From NCBI GenBank assembly GCA_026393755.1, contig JAPKZO010000019.1:56286-120285 (forward strand): a stretch of DNA of 64,000 nucleotides, written 5' to 3'. The stretch comes from Acidobacteriota bacterium. GTDB lineage: Bacteria; Acidobacteriota; Vicinamibacteria; Vicinamibacterales; JAKQTR01. Below, one piece after another: positions 62,983-64,000 of this stretch (position 1 is its first letter; the number at the start of each line of letters is the position of its first letter). Position numbers and translations under genes: made by a program. A model generated the notes under the pieces. The model saw only the letters and a program-made list of their open reading frames with translations. It was not told the DNA's origin and ran no database searches.

Positions 62983-63620
62983 CGCCACCCCGACGTCGCA
63001 CCATCGTCTATATCGACGGCTTCAACCTTTACTACGGAGCCATCAAAGGCGGTCCGCACAAGTGGCTCAACCTCGAACTCTTGTGCTCTCGCCTCCGCAC
63101 GGATGACGATCTCGTGCGGGTCAATTACTTTACCTCTCTGGTCGACGGCACTCGGGGTGCGCGTCAGCGCGTCTTCCTCGATGCCCTGTCGACTCTCCCG
63201 AAGGTCGTCATCATCCTTGGCCAATTCAAACGGAAGACGGTCACCTGCCTGAACACCCGGTGCACCCTGATCGGTGACCGAACGTTCCAGATGCCGGAAG
63301 AGAAGCGCACCGACGTCGGAATCGGCGTCCAGATGCTGGACGACGCGTATCAGGACGGCTGCAACACGTTTGTGTTGATCAGTGGTGACTCGGATCTCGT
63401 GCCGGCGGTCCAACGCATCAGGCAACGGTTCTCGGAGAAGAAAGTCATCGCATACCGCCCCGTGGGCGAGGTCTCATTGAAAGCACGCCGAGCAGATGAA
63501 CTTGCTCAGGCAGCGGGCGGCGGCCGACTGTTGCCACGGGGACTGTTTGCTCATTGCCACTTTCCTGACGTGGTCGTAGGCGCACGCGGAGCGGTGGTCG
63601 TCAAGCCTGCTGGCTGGTAA
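62979..63620 (+). CDS. NYN-domain (LabA/DUF88-like) ribonuclease
   Basis: A 213-residue PIN-like NYN-domain protein. Catalytic acidic motifs are visible: TIVYIDGFNLYYG near the start, KRTDVGIGVQMLDDA in the middle and LISGDSDLVPAVQRIR. NYN nucleases cut RNA and are often in defence or accessory loci. The frame extends up to an ATG at 62913, but that ATG lies within the promoter (two bases after the -10), so a TTG at 62979 just before the conserved core is the more likely start. The C-terminal 35 residues after QAAGGGR are not conserved-looking. Confidence 0.8.
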   Translation: MTPPRRRTIVYIDGFNLYYGAIKGGPHKWLNLELLCSRLRTDDDLVRVNYFTSLVDGTRGARQRVFLDALSTLPKVVIILGQFKRKTVTCLNTRCTLIGDRTFQMPEEKRTDVGIGVQMLDDAYQDGCNTFVLISGDSDLVPAVQRIRQRFSEKKVIAYRPVGEVSLKARRADELAQAAGGGRLLPRGLFAHCHFPDVVVGARGAVVVKPAGW

Positions 63621-63844
63621 TCGCGTAGCCGTCAGCCTCTTCCCGGATCCCCCGGAATCTCCGCACACTGTGCCAGCGTGGCATCAGCCGTTCGATGAGT
63701 CTGTCGCGCGGCGGCGCGCCGCCGCGGTGAACGCGCAGGGTTGACTCCGGGCCGGGGGAGCCGGCATCGCGCTCAACATACCGGTCGAGCGAACGCCGGA
63801 TCATCATTACCGCCGCGATCGATATCGTGGCGCGATACGGGCGC
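63621..63844. other. spacer between NYN gene and copy 5
   Basis: About 220 bases without a convincing plus-strand gene. A minus-strand frame (stop at 63601) contains RSLDRYVERDAGSPGPE and WHSVRRFRGIREEADGYA, which may be the decayed end of a protein, but its upstream part runs into the leader repeat and it cannot be assigned. Confidence 0.35.
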
Positions 63845-63873
63845 TTGAGTCCGTGGCCCGACGATGCTACCGT
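63845..63873 (+). promoter_or_regulatory. array promoter 5 (TTGAGT-N17-TACCGT)
   Basis: -35 TTGAGT (63845-63850), 17-base spacer ending TGC, -10 TACCGT (63868-63873). Confidence 0.6.
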
Positions 63874-63994
63874 CGTCGTCTGCCGAGTGGTGCGCATGCC
63901 ACACGTCGTCGTTGGCATGCCGTTGGCAGTTCTTCTCGAGAGCACGCTGGTTGTCGATCGTGACCAGCCGAGAGCGTGCGGAGAGAGGAATGTG
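63874..63994 (+). ncRNA. structured leader, copy 5
   Basis: A 121-base leader, closest to copy 2. Hairpin I perfect (GCATGCCA/TGGCATGC). Hairpin II TTCTTCTC (63930-63937) with GAGAGGAA (63983-63990), GCACGCT/AGCGTGC and CTGGT/ACCAG. Confidence 0.65.
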
Positions 63995-64000
63995 ATGAGA
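63995..64000 (+). CDS. start of coiled-coil array protein, copy 5 (cut by window end)
   Basis: The ATG at 63995 followed by AGA matches the MR start of copies 2 and 4 and is preceded by the same GAGAGGAATGTG. The rest lies outside the window, so the array continues downstream. Confidence 0.6.

Noticed and set aside
63601..63945. Minus-strand frame of 114 codons near the window end
   Set aside because: Its N-terminal third is the antisense of the copy 5 leader; only a short middle part looks protein-like and no family is recognised.
59921..64000. Possible integron cassette array with the leaders as attC sites
   Set aside because: Each unit has its own promoter, the repeats are upstream of the genes, no GTT-type core pairs with attC structure were found, and there is no integrase in view.
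59921..64000. CRISPR-like spacing of repeats
   Set aside because: Repeat spacing is 590-1230 bases with genes between; units are coding and about 150 bases long.

Overview
The window comes from a high-GC bacterial chromosome and is almost fully coding. The most likely source is an Acidobacteriota lineage, possibly Vicinamibacteria. That placement rests on two secreted proteins of the VWFA-related Acidobacterial type, a PqqL-like M16 peptidase, the overall gene content and the GC content; no rRNA or marker phylogeny was available to confirm it.

Bases 1-15.6 kb are a dense plus-strand housekeeping block: the end of a 2-oxoacid:ferredoxin oxidoreductase beta subunit, ndk, a DUF2905 membrane protein, hisS, aspS, phoH, ybeY, era, recO, glyQ, glyS, ppdK and mutL, mostly with short gaps or stop/start overlaps. 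A hybrid MASE1-PAS histidine kinase follows. Bases 18.2-42 kb are mixed: rarA and a TrmH-type rRNA methylase (minus strand), greA coupled to a patatin-like protein that appears to lack its nucleophile, a DHH phosphoesterase, a VWA protein, uvrB, two small envelope or stress proteins, a lipoprotein serine protease, a frameshifted M16 peptidase, a Ski2-like helicase, an AAA_14/DUF4143 ATPase beside tRNA-Val(CAC), upp, an exported amidohydrolase, hpt, a sigma-54-type activator and a DUF192-to-TonB fusion.

Bases 42.2-59.9 kb hold a complete-looking Tad (Flp type IVb) pilus locus: two PilZ-like proteins, three Flp prepilins, CpaA peptidase, TadE, CpaB, CpaC secretin, TadG, TadZ, TadA ATPase, TadB, TadC, a TPR lipoprotein and an AAA ATPase with a winged helix. 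Two small membrane proteins missed by length cut-offs, a tandem VWFA secreted protein, a GT-C-like membrane protein and an FkbM methyltransferase complete it. A good sigma-54 (-24/-12) promoter match precedes the locus, and a sigma-54-type activator lies 2 kb upstream.

Bases 59.9-64.0 kb are an accessory repeat array and the most unusual part of the window. Five copies of one unit are present. Each has a TTGA-type -35, a 17-18 bp spacer and an extended -10 (TGC-TACCGT). A leader of about 120 nt follows, and in four of the five copies it precedes a readable coiled-coil gene beginning M(R/G)RADLAERIDT (the fifth gene is cut by the window end). In every copy the leader can fold so that the TTCTTCTC-like strand pairs with the Shine-Dalgarno, and base changes between copies keep the pairing. 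The coiled-coil genes differ by 1, 2 or 4 copies of a 33-bp (11-residue) repeat. A broken toxin-antitoxin pair and a NYN nuclease gene with its own promoter lie between copies; the NYN segment interrupts copy 4.

Across the window, several genes carry a TATAAT-like hexamer, often preceded by TGG, 8-14 nt before the start codon. This suggests very short or absent 5' leaders as a general habit, in contrast to the long structured leaders of the array.
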